DNA from: Mycolicibacterium sp. P9-64
GTDB taxonomy: Bacteria; Actinomycetota; Actinomycetes; Mycobacteriales; Mycobacteriaceae
Direction: 5' to 3'
Assembly (NCBI RefSeq): GCF_008329605.1
Contig: NZ_NPKO01000005.1
Span: 186,001-250,000, forward strand
Length of the DNA: 64,000 nt
Within the stretch, counting starts at the first letter, position 1. Each line of letters opens with the position of its first letter. Position numbers and translations under genes: made by a program. Positions 54,968-64,000 of the stretch are shown here, piece by piece. Under the pieces are notes generated by a model that did no database searches, was not told where the DNA came from, and saw only the letters and a list, made by a program, of their open reading frames with translations.

Positions 54968-55174
54968 ATGCGTGAAATGGGCCGGCCCTTTGGCCGCCTC
55001 GACGCGTTGGCGGGCGGCGTCGCCATCGTCGCCAAGGGGCGAATTTGGGCGCACGGCGAATGTAGCTGTGGATGGCGGGGCTCGGAGCACGTCATCTCGG
55101 CCGTCGCCGTTCACGATGCGTTGATTCACGCAGCTACGGAACGGTGCGAGCCCGCCGTCCCACTGGTGTGGTGA
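54968..55174 (+). CDS. 68-residue conserved-looking protein with CSCGW motif
   Basis: This small protein reads MREMGRPFGRLDALAGG, then HGECSCGWRGSEH, and ends ATERCEPAVPLVW. The CxCxW element with nearby His residues could hold a metal, but only three Cys are present. A -10 box just upstream supports it as a real leaderless gene; ATG 54977 is an alternative start. I do not recognise its function. Confidence 0.6.
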   Translation: MREMGRPFGRLDALAGGVAIVAKGRIWAHGECSCGWRGSEHVISAVAVHDALIHAATERCEPAVPLVW

Positions 55175-55239
55175 TGTCGGCGCGTTCGCCGTTGGAGGTG
55201 GGGCTGAGCGGAACCTAAGCAGAGTCGTTCGTCACGGCT

Positions 55240-55245
55240 TAGAGT
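55240..55245 (+). promoter_or_regulatory. -10 box TAGAGT before LLM oxidoreductase gene
   Basis: TAGAGT is 8 nt before GTG 55254. Confidence 0.5.
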
Positions 55246-55253
55246 TGGGCACC

Positions 55254-56243
55254 GTGCGCTTTGGACTGTTCATCCCGCAGGGTTGGCGACTGGATCTAGT
55301 GGACATCCCCACCGCAAGTCAGTGGGGGGTGATGCGCGATCTCGCGGCCTACGCCGACGGCGGGCGGTGGGATTCGCTCTGGGTCTACGACCACTTCCAC
55401 ACCGTGCCGGTGCCCACCGAGGAGGCCACCCACGAGGCGTGGACGCTGATGGCGGCCTACGGGGCGACGACGTCGCGGATCAAGCTCGGCCAGATGTGCA
55501 CGGCGATGAGCTATCGCAATCCGGTCTATCTCGCCAAGGTGGCCGCCACCGTCGACATCATCTCGGGCGGTCGGGTCCAGATGGGCATCGGTGGCGGTTG
55601 GTACGAGCATGAATGGCGCGCTTACGGATACGGTTTCCCGTCGGCGGGAGTGCGTCTGGGCCGCCTCGACGAGGGAGTGCAGATCATGCGCACTGCCTGG
55701 CGGGACGGCAAGGTCAGCTTCGACGGCAAGCACTACCAGGCAGACGGTGCGATCGTGGCACCGAAGCCGTTGCAGGAGAATGGCATCCCACTGTGGATTG
55801 CCGGCGGCGGCGAGAAGGTGACGCTGCGCATCGCGGCCAAGTACGCGCAGTACACCAACTTCGTCTCCGATCCCGAGGGGTTCCGGCACAAGTCGGAGGT
55901 GCTCGAAGGGCACTGTCGCGCCGTGGGCACCGACTACGGGTCGATCGTGCGGTCGGCAAACTTCAACGCCGTCATCGGATCGTCGGAAGCCGAGGTGAAG
56001 GAACGCGTCGAACGGATCCGTTCCCGACTAATCACCAAGGCTGCCCCCGAGGTGGTCGAGGGCATGCTGACGACCATCACGTCGCCCGAGTCCGCATCCG
56101 GTACGCCCGAGCAGGTCGTCGAACGATTGAGCCGTTTGCGCGACCTCGGATGTGAGTACGCGATCCTGAACTTCCCCGAGGCGGCGTACGACCGATCGGG
56201 CATCGAGCAATTCGAACGTGAGGTCATCCCGGCGCTCGGCTAG
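55254..56243 (+). CDS. F420-type luciferase-like (LLM) oxidoreductase
   Basis: This 329-residue LLM-family protein starts VRFGLFIPQGW at the first strand and contains DSLWVYDHFHTVP, LGQMCTAMSYRNPVYLAK, RVQMGIGGGWYEHEWRAYG and PLWIAGGGEKVTLRIAAKYA. These match F420-dependent oxidoreductases of mycobacteria. GTG 55254 is preferred to TTG 55245 because it starts the conserved strand and lies 8 nt after a -10 box. Substrate unknown; no operon partner. Confidence 0.88.
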   Translation: MRFGLFIPQGWRLDLVDIPTASQWGVMRDLAAYADGGRWDSLWVYDHFHTVPVPTEEATHEAWTLMAAYGATTSRIKLGQMCTAMSYRNPVYLAKVAATVDIISGGRVQMGIGGGWYEHEWRAYGYGFPSAGVRLGRLDEGVQIMRTAWRDGKVSFDGKHYQADGAIVAPKPLQENGIPLWIAGGGEKVTLRIAAKYAQYTNFVSDPEGFRHKSEVLEGHCRAVGTDYGSIVRSANFNAVIGSSEAEVKERVERIRSRLITKAAPEVVEGMLTTITSPESASGTPEQVVERLSRLRDLGCEYAILNFPEAAYDRSGIEQFEREVIPALG

Positions 56244-56619
56244 CCGGATTCGCCTACGAATCGTAGCGGCCATCGAGGGCGGGACGCGGCAATCGCACCG
56301 TTTGAACTGGGCTTTTGGCGTTCGGCGCGAAACGTTGCGGAGCAAAGTATTTACGCTTGCAACAATTTAATTATCGATCCGGGCAAAATTGACGCCGCGG
56401 CCCATTTAGCGCCTTAAGCTCCGGATTCTGGGCGTCCGCTGGCAACGCCCACCTAGGCAGCCGACATCGACGCCCAGCGGCAAGGACGTACCGGAGCAGC
56501 ATGATCTCGCAAACTCGGCCACGGGGTGGCACGGGCCCACGGATCACGTCGTTCCCGCACACTCCACCGCATCGGGCGCCAGTCGATCACGTTCCCCCAA
56601 GAACCCCAGAGGTGACTGA
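56244..56619. other. 376-bp non-coding region before giant repeat gene
   Basis: No gene is visible. The stretch 56340-56380 is strikingly AT-rich for this genome (contains GTATTTACG, CAATTTAATTATCG) and probably holds the promoter of the gene at 56620. That would leave a long leader of roughly 230 nt, unlike the leaderless genes nearby. Confidence 0.5.
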
Positions 56620-59600
56620 ATGTGCGCTAACTCCCGGCATCGTGCCGAACGCCGCGCGAATGAGCCCGCGTACACACCTCAGGCGCTGATCGCGAGGGTC
56701 GATCCACCGACGATCGACCTGGCGTCACTCCGGGGGCTGCAGGCGGCACGGTCGCCGAGGCATGCGCGCAAGGTGGAGACCACCTACGCCAAGTACGTCG
56801 GCCGCATCGGGGCATTGGCCGTGTCCCTCGGTGTCGGGGTTGCCGTCGCCACCACTCCGGGCGTTGCGTGGGCCGCGCCGGACGCCGACTCCGATCCCGG
56901 GGCCTCGGCATCGCCGGGCCCGAAGACGGAACCCGACACCAAGCCCGAAGCATCGAAGCCAGAGACCGAGACGACGTCGCAGACCACGACGACCGAGACC
57001 TCGTCCGACGGATCGTCCCCGAAGGACGAGACTGCCCCGGTCAACGATCGTGTCCCCGCGATGAAGGTGGACAGCTCCGGCGGGGCGCTCACGTCGACCC
57101 ATCGCACCGCAGGCGAGGCAACTTCGGACAAGGACACCACGAAGAAGGACGTCGGGGAGGAGAAGGCACCCGCGGCGTCGGCTGCCCCCTCCGAACCAAG
57201 CGCCAGCACGGCGACTGTTGCACCCGAGGAAGCCGCCTCGGTAGTGCCTGTGGTCGAAGTTCCGGTGGAGCCGGTGGTGCCGGTGGTCGAGGTGCCGGTC
57301 GAACCCGTGGTCGAGGTGCCGGTCGAACCGGTGGTGAACCCGACTGACGAACAAAATGATTCACCGAAGCCCAATGGTGGGCACGTCGCCGGTTCTGAGG
57401 GGAAGCCCGGCGCCGTGGTCGATCACGTGCAGAGCGGGTCCGCCGACAAGGTCGGATCGGAAGCGTCCTCGACGGTATCGGACGACACCGTTCTGCGCCG
57501 GTCGGCGATCACCTCCGCTGGCCAAACCGCGAGCACGACCAGCGGAGCACAGTTCTCCGCGCTCTCCGTGCCGCAGGTCCAGACGCCGCCTGCCCCCTTC
57601 GATCCCGTCGGCGCACTCCTGGCACTTCCTGGCCAACTGTTCGACGTCGCCTCGGGGTTCGTCGCTCTGGTCATCACCCCATTCCTGGCGCCCACTCCCA
57701 ACGCGCCCGCACAGATGCCGCTGCTGTGGACCGTATTGGCTTGGGTGCGAAGGGAAATCTCGCACACCTTCTTCAACCGCAGCCCCATCGCGAACCCGGT
57801 GCAGATCAGTCAAACCGTCGGCGGTGAGGTCACGGGCAACCTCAATGCCAGTGACCCGAACGGTGACGAACCCCTTACCTACACCGTGACACAACAGCCG
57901 GCGCACGGCACGGTCGTGGTGCGGCCCGATGGGACCTACACGTACACGCCGACGGCGGGCGCTCCGACGTCGACCCTGACCGACAGCTTCACCGTGACGA
58001 TCGACGATTCGGTCGGCACGCAGTTGCCTGGCGTCTTCGGAGTCGTGCAGGGCATCCTTCACCGGCTTGCGCAATTCATCGGAATTGCCCAGTCGGACAC
58101 GACAGTCACGCAAGTTGCCGTAACGGTGGCGGGCGCGGGGGTCAACCTGCCACCGCTTGTGGTCACCTCGGTGATCAACCCCATTCCGTACACGGTGGGC
58201 AGTGGGCCGAGAGTGCTGGATTCCCATTTGACGGTCGTGGACGGGTCGTCGAACTTGTCGGGTGGCACGGTGTCGGTCGGCTTGGGCTTCAGTGCCGGTG
58301 ACACGCTGAGTTACACACCGCCGGCGAATAATCCGATCACGGGCTCCTATGACGCGGCTACCGGAGTCTTGACGTTGTCCGGCACGGCCACGGTCGCGCA
58401 GTACCAGGATGCGCTGCGTGCGGTGTCGTTCTCGACGACCTCGGATGCGTTGATCGGGGCGCGGACGGTGTCGTTCGTGGTCACCGACGATGGAGGGCTC
58501 TCCAGCATCTCCGTACCGCTGGCGCTCACGGTCCTGGCGTTGAATTTGCCGCCGGTGGTCACGACGTCCGTCGTCGGTCCGATCGTGACGGCGGGGAATC
58601 CGCCGGTTACGTTGGATGCGAACGTGACGATCATCGACGGTTCCGGATCGATGACGGGAGCGCAGGTTTCGCTGGGGTTGGGCTTCAGTGCTGGTGACAC
58701 GTTGGGTTACACGGCGCCGCAGAGCAATCCGATCACCGGCAGCTACAACGCGGCTACTGGGGTGTTGACGCTGAGCGGGACCGGGACGGTCGCGCAGTAT
58801 CAGGAGGCACTGCGCGCGGTCACGTTCTCCACGACCTCGAATGCGTTGGTGGGTGTGCGCACGGTGGGGTTCGTGGTGACCGATGACGGCGGTCTGTCGA
58901 GCATTTCGGTGCCGTTGGCCGTCACGGTGCTGGCGCTCAATCTGCCGCCGGTGGTGACGACGTCGGTGATCGGTCCGATCGTCACCGCAGGCAATCCGCC
59001 GGTCACTCTCGATGGGAACGTCACGATCGTCGATGGCTCGGCATCGATGACGGGCGGCACCGTGTCGCTGGGTCTTGGCTTCAGCCCCGGTGACACGTTG
59101 GGTTACACCGCGCCGCAGAACAATCCGATCACTGGCAGCTACAACGCGGCTACTGGGGTGTTGACGCTGAGCGGGACCGGGACGGTCGCGCAGTATCAGG
59201 AGGCACTGCGCGCGGTCACGTTCTCCACGACCTCGAATGCGTTGGTGGGTGTGCGCACGGTGGGGTTCGTGGTGACCGATGACGGCGGTCTGTCGAGCAT
59301 TTCGGTGCCGTTGGCCGTCACGGTGCTGGCGCTCAATCTGCCGCCGGTGGTGACGACGTCGGTGATCGGTCCGATCGTCACCGCCGGGAATCCGCCGGTC
59401 ACGTTGGATGCGAATGTGACGATCGTCGATGGCTCGGCGTCGTTGACGGGCGGCACCGTGTCGCTGGGTCTTGGCTTCAGTGCTGGTGACACGTTGGGTT
59501 ACACGGCGCCGCAGGACAATCCGATCACTGGCAGCTACAACGCGGCCACTGGGGTGTTGACGCTGAGCGGCACCGGGACGGTCGCGCAGTATCAGGAGGC

Positions 59601-62600
59601 ACTGCGCGCGGTCACGTTCTCCACGACCTCGAATGCGTTGGTGGGTGTGCGCACGGTGGGGTTCGTGGTGACCGATGACGGCGGTCTGTCGAGCATTTCG
59701 GTGCCGTTGGCCGTCACGGTGCTGGCGCTCAATCTGCCGCCGGTGGTGACGACGTCGGTCGTTGGGCCGATCGTCACCGCAGGCAATCCGCCGGTCACGT
59801 TGGATGCGAATGTGACGATCGTCGATGGCTCGGCATCGATGACGGGCGGCACCGTGTCGCTGGGTCTTGGCTTCGGCCCCGGTGACACGTTGGGTTACAC
59901 GGCGCCGCAGAACAATCCGATCACTGGCAGCTACAACGCGGCTACTGGGGTGTTGACGCTGAGCGGGACTGGCACGGTTGCGCAGTATCAGGAGGCACTG
60001 CGCGCGGTCACGTTCTCGACCACTGCAGGTGCGTTGGTTGGGGTGCGGACCGTGGGGTTCGTGGTGACCGACGTCGGAGGGCTCTCGAGCATCTCCGTAC
60101 CGCTGGCGGTGACCGTGCTCGCGCTGAACCTCCCGCCGGTGGTGACCACCTCGGTGATCGGTCCGATCGTCACGGCCGGGAATCCGCCGGTCACGTTGGA
60201 TGCGAACGTGACGATCGTGGACGGGTCGGCCAGCCTGACCGGTGGCACGGTGTCGGTGGGGTTGGGCTTCAGTGCTGGTGACACGTTGGGTTACACGGCG
60301 CCGCAGAACAATCCGATCACTGGTTCGTACGACGCGGCGACCGGCGTGCTGACCCTGAGCGGGACTGGCACGGTTGCCCAGTATCAGGAGGCGTTGCGGT
60401 CGATCACGTTCTCGACCACTGCAGGTGTGTTGGTTGGCGCCCGGACCGTGTCGTTCGTGGTCACTGACGTCGAGGGCGCCTCGAGCATCTCGGTACCGCT
60501 TGCCGTGACGGTGCTGGCGCTGAATCTCCCGCCGGTGGTGACGACGTCTGTCGTCGGTCCGATCGTCACCGCAGGCAATCCGCCGGTTACGTTGGATGCG
60601 AACGTCACGATCGTGGACGGGTCGGCGTCGTTGACGGGCGGCACCGTGTCGCTGGGTCTTGGCTTCAGTGCTGGTGACACGTTGGGTTACACCGCGCCGC
60701 AGGACAATCCGATCACCGGGTCCTATGACGCGGCGACCGGCGTGCTAACGCTGAGCGGGACTGGCACGGTTGCGCAGTATCAGGAGGCGTTGCGGTCGAT
60801 CACGTTCTCCACCACCGCGGGCGCGTTGGTTGGCGCCCGGACCGTGTCGTTCGTGGTCACTGACGTCGAAGGGGCCTCGAGCATCTCCGTACCTCTGGCG
60901 GTGACCGTGCTCGCGCTCAATCTCCCGCCGGTGGTGACCACTTCTGTCGTCGGTCCGCTCGTCACCGCAGGCAATCCGCCGGTCACGTTGGATGCGAACG
61001 TGACGATCGTCGATGGTTCGGCGTCGTTGACGGGCGGCACCGTGTCGCTGGGTTTGGGCTTCAGTGCTGGTGACACGTTGGGTTACACCGCACCGCAGGA
61101 CAATCCGATCACCGGCAGCTATGACGCTGCTACCGGGGTGTTGACGCTCAGCGGGACCGGGACGGTTGCGCAGTATCAGGAGGCGTTGCGGTCGATCACG
61201 TTCTCCACCACTGCAGGCGCGCTGGTCGGAGCCCGGACGGTGTCGTTCGTGGTGACCGACGTCGAGGGCGCCTCGAGCATCTCGGTACCTCTGGCGGTGA
61301 CCGTGCTCGCGCTCAATCTCCCGCCGGTGGTGACGACGTCGGTGATCGGTCCGATCGTGACGGCGGGCAGTCCGCCGGTCACGTTGGATGCGAACGTGAC
61401 GATCGTCGATGGGTCGGCGTCGTTGACGGGCGGCACCGTGTCGCTGGGTCTTGGCTTCAGTGCTGGTGACACGTTGGGTTACACGGCGCCGCAGAACAAT
61501 CCGATCACCGGTTCGTACAACAGCGCCACCGGAGTGCTGACGCTGAGCGGGACTGGCACGGTTGCGCAGTATCAGGAGGCGTTGCGGTCGATCACGTTCT
61601 CCACCACTGCAGGCGCGTTGGTTGGCGCCCGGACCGTGTCGTTTGTGGTCACTGACGTGGAAGGGGCCTCGAGCATCTCCGTACCTCTGGCGGTGACCGT
61701 GCTCGCGCTGAACCTTCCCCCGGTGGTGACCACCTCGGTGATCGGTCCGATCGTGACGGCGGGGAATTCGCCGGTCACGTTGGATGCGAACGTCACGATC
61801 GTGGACGGGTCGGCCAGCCTGACCGGTGGCACGGTGTCGGTGGGGTTGGGCTTCAGTGCTGGTGACACGTTGGGTTACACGGCGCCGCAGGACAATCCGA
61901 TCACCGGGTCCTATGACGCGGCGACCGGCGTGCTGACCCTGAGCGGGACCGGGACGGTTGCGCAGTATCAGGAGGCGTTGCGGTCGATCACGTTCTCCAC
62001 CACCGCGGGCGCGTTGGTCGGAGCCCGGACCGTGTCGTTCGTGGTCACTGACGTGGAAGGCGCCTCGAGCATCTCGGTACCGCTCGCCGTCACCGTGCTC
62101 GCGTTGAACGTGCCTCCGGTCGTCGTCACCTCGATCCTCAATCTCATTCCATTCACGGCAGGTAATGCGCCCGCCACGCTGGACCCCAACCTCACGGTCA
62201 TCGACGGCTCGGCGTCCTTGTCCGGGGCCACAGTCGCGATCACCGTCGGGCTGACGGCCGGCGATTCGCTGGCGTTCACCCAGCCGCCCGGCAGCTCCAT
62301 TACCGGTAGCTACAACAGCGCCACCGGAGTCCTAACCCTCGCCGGAACGGGCACCGTAGCCCAGTACCAGGAGGCGCTGCGCTCGGTGACGTTCGCAACC
62401 ACCACGGCGACGTTGGTGGGTGTGCGCACGGTGTCCTTCGTCGTCACCGACGTCGAAGGACTGCCCAGTGTGTCGGTGCCCCTTGCGGTTACGGTTGCGC
62501 TGAACCTGCCGCCCGTCGTGACGTCGTCGGTAGTGGGCCTCAGCCTGAACCTCCTCAATGATGCCCCGCCGAAGATCCTGGATCCGGGCGTGCTGATAGT

Positions 62601-62913
62601 CGACGACTCGTCGACGTTGACCGGGGCCACCGTGACGGTGGGAGGCCTGGTCATCGGTGGGAATGACACATTGGCATTCACCTCCCCGCCCGGAAGCGGA
62701 ATCACCGGAGTGTGGAACGCCGGTACGAAGACGTTGACGTTGTCGGGGGCAGCCACGGTTGCGGACTATCAAACGGCCTTGCGATCCGTCACATTCCAGA
62801 CCAGCGGATTCTTGAACCTCGGTGCGCGAGTCGTGTCGTTCGTCGTCAAGGATCAACAAGGCCAGTCGAGCATCTCGGTGCCGCTGACCGTGGTGGTGGT
62901 CGGCATCCTGTAA
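56620..62913 (+). CDS. Giant exported protein with twelve 132-residue repeats
   Basis: This 2097-residue protein has a long basic N-terminus, then a signal-like segment (RIGALAVSLGVGVAVATTPG, cut near VAWA-AP at about 85). A Pro/Glu/Ser/Thr-rich spacer with PVEPVVEV repeats follows, then LLWTVLAWVRREISHTFFN leading into a cadherin/VCBS-like domain (PIANPVQ, ASDPNGDEPLTYTV). From residue 509 there are twelve tandem repeats built on NLPPVVTTS, DANVTIVDGSAS, GDTLGYTAP, GVLTLSGTGTVAQYQEALR and SFVVTD. No LPXTG or C-terminal membrane anchor is visible. It is probably a surface or wall-associated adhesin-like protein. ATG 56620 has an AGAGGTGA site. Confidence 0.88.
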   Translation: MCANSRHRAERRANEPAYTPQALIARVDPPTIDLASLRGLQAARSPRHARKVETTYAKYVGRIGALAVSLGVGVAVATTPGVAWAAPDADSDPGASASPGPKTEPDTKPEASKPETETTSQTTTTETSSDGSSPKDETAPVNDRVPAMKVDSSGGALTSTHRTAGEATSDKDTTKKDVGEEKAPAASAAPSEPSASTATVAPEEAASVVPVVEVPVEPVVPVVEVPVEPVVEVPVEPVVNPTDEQNDSPKPNGGHVAGSEGKPGAVVDHVQSGSADKVGSEASSTVSDDTVLRRSAITSAGQTASTTSGAQFSALSVPQVQTPPAPFDPVGALLALPGQLFDVASGFVALVITPFLAPTPNAPAQMPLLWTVLAWVRREISHTFFNRSPIANPVQISQTVGGEVTGNLNASDPNGDEPLTYTVTQQPAHGTVVVRPDGTYTYTPTAGAPTSTLTDSFTVTIDDSVGTQLPGVFGVVQGILHRLAQFIGIAQSDTTVTQVAVTVAGAGVNLPPLVVTSVINPIPYTVGSGPRVLDSHLTVVDGSSNLSGGTVSVGLGFSAGDTLSYTPPANNPITGSYDAATGVLTLSGTATVAQYQDALRAVSFSTTSDALIGARTVSFVVTDDGGLSSISVPLALTVLALNLPPVVTTSVVGPIVTAGNPPVTLDANVTIIDGSGSMTGAQVSLGLGFSAGDTLGYTAPQSNPITGSYNAATGVLTLSGTGTVAQYQEALRAVTFSTTSNALVGVRTVGFVVTDDGGLSSISVPLAVTVLALNLPPVVTTSVIGPIVTAGNPPVTLDGNVTIVDGSASMTGGTVSLGLGFSPGDTLGYTAPQNNPITGSYNAATGVLTLSGTGTVAQYQEALRAVTFSTTSNALVGVRTVGFVVTDDGGLSSISVPLAVTVLALNLPPVVTTSVIGPIVTAGNPPVTLDANVTIVDGSASLTGGTVSLGLGFSAGDTLGYTAPQDNPITGSYNAATGVLTLSGTGTVAQYQEALRAVTFSTTSNALVGVRTVGFVVTDDGGLSSISVPLAVTVLALNLPPVVTTSVVGPIVTAGNPPVTLDANVTIVDGSASMTGGTVSLGLGFGPGDTLGYTAPQNNPITGSYNAATGVLTLSGTGTVAQYQEALRAVTFSTTAGALVGVRTVGFVVTDVGGLSSISVPLAVTVLALNLPPVVTTSVIGPIVTAGNPPVTLDANVTIVDGSASLTGGTVSVGLGFSAGDTLGYTAPQNNPITGSYDAATGVLTLSGTGTVAQYQEALRSITFSTTAGVLVGARTVSFVVTDVEGASSISVPLAVTVLALNLPPVVTTSVVGPIVTAGNPPVTLDANVTIVDGSASLTGGTVSLGLGFSAGDTLGYTAPQDNPITGSYDAATGVLTLSGTGTVAQYQEALRSITFSTTAGALVGARTVSFVVTDVEGASSISVPLAVTVLALNLPPVVTTSVVGPLVTAGNPPVTLDANVTIVDGSASLTGGTVSLGLGFSAGDTLGYTAPQDNPITGSYDAATGVLTLSGTGTVAQYQEALRSITFSTTAGALVGARTVSFVVTDVEGASSISVPLAVTVLALNLPPVVTTSVIGPIVTAGSPPVTLDANVTIVDGSASLTGGTVSLGLGFSAGDTLGYTAPQNNPITGSYNSATGVLTLSGTGTVAQYQEALRSITFSTTAGALVGARTVSFVVTDVEGASSISVPLAVTVLALNLPPVVTTSVIGPIVTAGNSPVTLDANVTIVDGSASLTGGTVSVGLGFSAGDTLGYTAPQDNPITGSYDAATGVLTLSGTGTVAQYQEALRSITFSTTAGALVGARTVSFVVTDVEGASSISVPLAVTVLALNVPPVVVTSILNLIPFTAGNAPATLDPNLTVIDGSASLSGATVAITVGLTAGDSLAFTQPPGSSITGSYNSATGVLTLAGTGTVAQYQEALRSVTFATTTATLVGVRTVSFVVTDVEGLPSVSVPLAVTVALNLPPVVTSSVVGLSLNLLNDAPPKILDPGVLIVDDSSTLTGATVTVGGLVIGGNDTLAFTSPPGSGITGVWNAGTKTLTLSGAATVADYQTALRSVTFQTSGFLNLGARVVSFVVKDQQGQSSISVPLTVVVVGIL
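58144..62910. repeat. Twelve tandem 396-bp repeats within the giant gene
   Basis: Units start at 58144, 58543, 58939, 59335, 59731, 60127, 60523, 60919, 61315, 61711, 62107 and 62503. Spacing is exactly 396 bp for all but the first (399) and last units. Units 2-10 are near-identical at DNA level; units 1, 11 and 12 are diverged, as expected for array ends. Confidence 0.93.
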
Positions 62914-62921
62914 CCCGGGAG

Positions 62922-63776
62922 TCAGGCGTCGACCGATACCGTCCACACGCCCGTCGCCGCGGCCTCGCGTGCGTAGTCGGTGAAGTCCCGCGGCTGGCGA
63001 CCGAGCGCGCGTTGCACGCCGTCACCCAACTGCGCCTTGGTGCCGAGCACCTCGGTGAACAGATGGTTCAGCAGCCAGATGAAGTCGTCGGGCAGCCCGT
63101 ACGCCTTGAGCATCGCCACGTAGTCCTCGATCGAGACGGACACGAAGCCGATGTCGCGCCCGGCGGCCGCTGCGACCTCTGCCACGGCGCCCTCGAAGCT
63201 GAGCAGCCTCGGCCCGGTCAGCTCGTAGAGCTGGCCGACATGGCGGTCGTCGGTGAGTGCGGCCACCACGACGTCGGCGATGTCGTCGGCGTCGACGAAC
63301 GGCTCCTGCACGTCGCGGACCGGTAGCGAAACAGCGCCTGCGAGAACCTCTTCGAGCCATGCGCCCTCGTTGAAGTTCTGGGCGAAGAAGGCGCAGCGGA
63401 CGATCGTCCAGTCCAGGCCGGACATCCTCACGACGTCCTCGGCGCGTTGGGCCTCGACTTCGTTGCGGCCGGACAGCAGAACCAGTCGGCAAACGCCTGC
63501 CTCCTTGGCGAGGTCGGTGAGCGTGCGGATGGCGTCGACCGACCCGGGGACGGCGAGGTCGGGGTAGTAGGTGATGTAGACCTTGTCGACTCCGGCGAGG
63601 GCGGGCGCCCACGTCTGAGGGTCGCCCCAGTCGAAGGGGATGTCCGCTCTGCGGGAGCCGTGCCTGACGGAGATGCCACGCGCTTCGAGTTGGTCGACGA
63701 CGCGCTGTCCGGTCTTGCCGGTGCTACCGATGACGAGGATGGAGCCGCTGTGTTGCGGTTGCGCTGTAGTGGTCAT
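62922..63776 (-). CDS. NmrA-like NAD(P)-binding oxidoreductase
   Basis: This 284-residue atypical-SDR protein has VIGSTGKTGQRVVDQLEARG at its N-terminus and VYITYYPDLAVPG, LVLLSGRNEVEAQRAEDVV, WTIVRCAFFAQNFNEG and FVDADDIADVVVAAL further on, as in NmrA/HSCARG-like or azoreductase-like proteins. ATG 63776 is used; an upstream codon at 63812 adds 12 residues without similarity. It converges on the giant gene with 8 bp between the stops. Substrate unknown. Confidence 0.87.
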   Translation of the reverse strand: MTTTAQPQHSGSILVIGSTGKTGQRVVDQLEARGISVRHGSRRADIPFDWGDPQTWAPALAGVDKVYITYYPDLAVPGSVDAIRTLTDLAKEAGVCRLVLLSGRNEVEAQRAEDVVRMSGLDWTIVRCAFFAQNFNEGAWLEEVLAGAVSLPVRDVQEPFVDADDIADVVVAALTDDRHVGQLYELTGPRLLSFEGAVAEVAAAAGRDIGFVSVSIEDYVAMLKAYGLPDDFIWLLNHLFTEVLGTKAQLGDGVQRALGRQPRDFTDYAREAAATGVWTVSVDA

Positions 63777-63862
63777 GACCGAATTCAACAGCCGCCGGCC
63801 AAGACGATCCATGGCTCAAACGCTCGATGGAATGTGTGAGCGTCTCGCCCGCCAGTGAGGAG

Positions 63863-64000
63863 TTAGTGGCGGTGGCTCAGCACGTTGACGACGTTGCCCG
63901 CGGAGTCGGCGAAGAAGAACCGCCGCACCCCCCACTCCTCGTCGCTGAGTGGGTGGACGATCCGCAAGCCCGCGTTGACGGCAGCCCGATGGGCGGCGTC
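63863..64000 (-). CDS. VOC (glyoxalase/bleomycin resistance) family protein, C-terminal fragment
   Basis: Only the last 45 residues are in the window, ending at TAA 63863-63865. The segment HPLSDEEWGVRRFFFADSAG followed by NVVNVLSHRH is the typical final beta-alpha module of a VOC protein. The start lies beyond the right edge. The role cannot be told from the fragment. Confidence 0.75.
   Translation of the reverse strand, partial: DAAHRAAVNAGLRIVHPLSDEEWGVRRFFFADSAGNVVNVLSHRH

Noticed and set aside
58800..62300. Series of minus-strand 98-codon open frames spaced every 396 bp
   Set aside because: They are shadows of the tandem repeats in the giant gene and have no start signals of their own.
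58144..62910. Tandem array considered as CRISPR or satellite DNA
   Set aside because: The units are 396 bp, in frame and encode continuous protein; there are no short repeats with unique spacers.

Overview
The window is high-GC DNA (my impression is about two thirds G+C) from a fast-growing mycobacterium (Mycolicibacterium type). Evidence for this is a complete eight-gene yrbE/mce operon, an Rv1747-type FHA-ABC exporter, PknH/PknB-type Ser/Thr kinases, an antigen-85-like esterase, F420-type luciferase-like oxidoreductases and two MspA-family porins, which slow growers normally lack. The block Rv0854-far-Rv0857-dapC-fadA-fadB is also in the M. tuberculosis order, apart from one insertion. Species cannot be named from the sequence alone. 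I saw no tRNA, rRNA, CRISPR array or insertion sequence.

Layout. (1) 1-11731: three paralogous Ser/Thr kinases (the first cut by the window edge) surround a phospholipid-type gene set. This set has a CdsA-like cytidylyltransferase, a small membrane protein, a CDP-alcohol phosphatidyltransferase, a PlsC-like acyltransferase and the FHA-ABC exporter, with an Ag85-like esterase beside it. (2) 11785-14855: an amidase, then an SDR divergent from a TetR regulator with two matched operators. (3) 14925-18661: a secreted Pro-rich protein, tandem MspA-like porins, a small exported protein and a lipoprotein made of a PknH-type sensor domain. (4) 18718-21573: two TetR regulators and a phytoene-desaturase-like flavoprotein behind a perfect palindrome. 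(5) 21646-23099: a UBP zinc-finger protein, a CDF cation transporter and a 51-residue acidic protein. (6) 23278-32588: yrbEA-yrbEB-mceA-F, every junction overlapping, followed tail to tail by a DUF222-HNH gene.

(7) 33881-37535: zwf, then SRPBCC protein, far-type CoA racemase and a second SRPBCC protein. (8) 37603-48912: an F420-type oxidoreductase, a SorC regulator and a divergent nine-gene sugar or polyol operon (SIS isomerase, FGGY kinase, Rpe-like epimerase, three dehydrogenases, ribose-type ABC importer). This block lies inside the otherwise conserved Rv0854-Rv0860 order. (9) 48913-53656: dapC-like aminotransferase divergent from fadA-fadB, with a strong palindrome in the promoter region and a clear terminator after fadB. 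(10) 53772-64000: a PNPOx-like protein, a DUF2505 protein, a 68-residue Cys-containing protein, an F420-type oxidoreductase, a 2097-residue exported protein with twelve 132-residue repeats, an NmrA-like oxidoreductase and the end of a VOC protein.

Shared themes. At least thirteen genes have a TANNNT-like -10 box placed 6-9 nt before the start codon, which is leaderless architecture, and the three kinases share an identical version. Operon junctions are mostly ATGA/GTGA overlaps. The best candidate for a little-described system is the first region: a second phospholipid assembly and export module next to Ser/Thr kinases that carry an unfamiliar eight-cysteine sensor domain.
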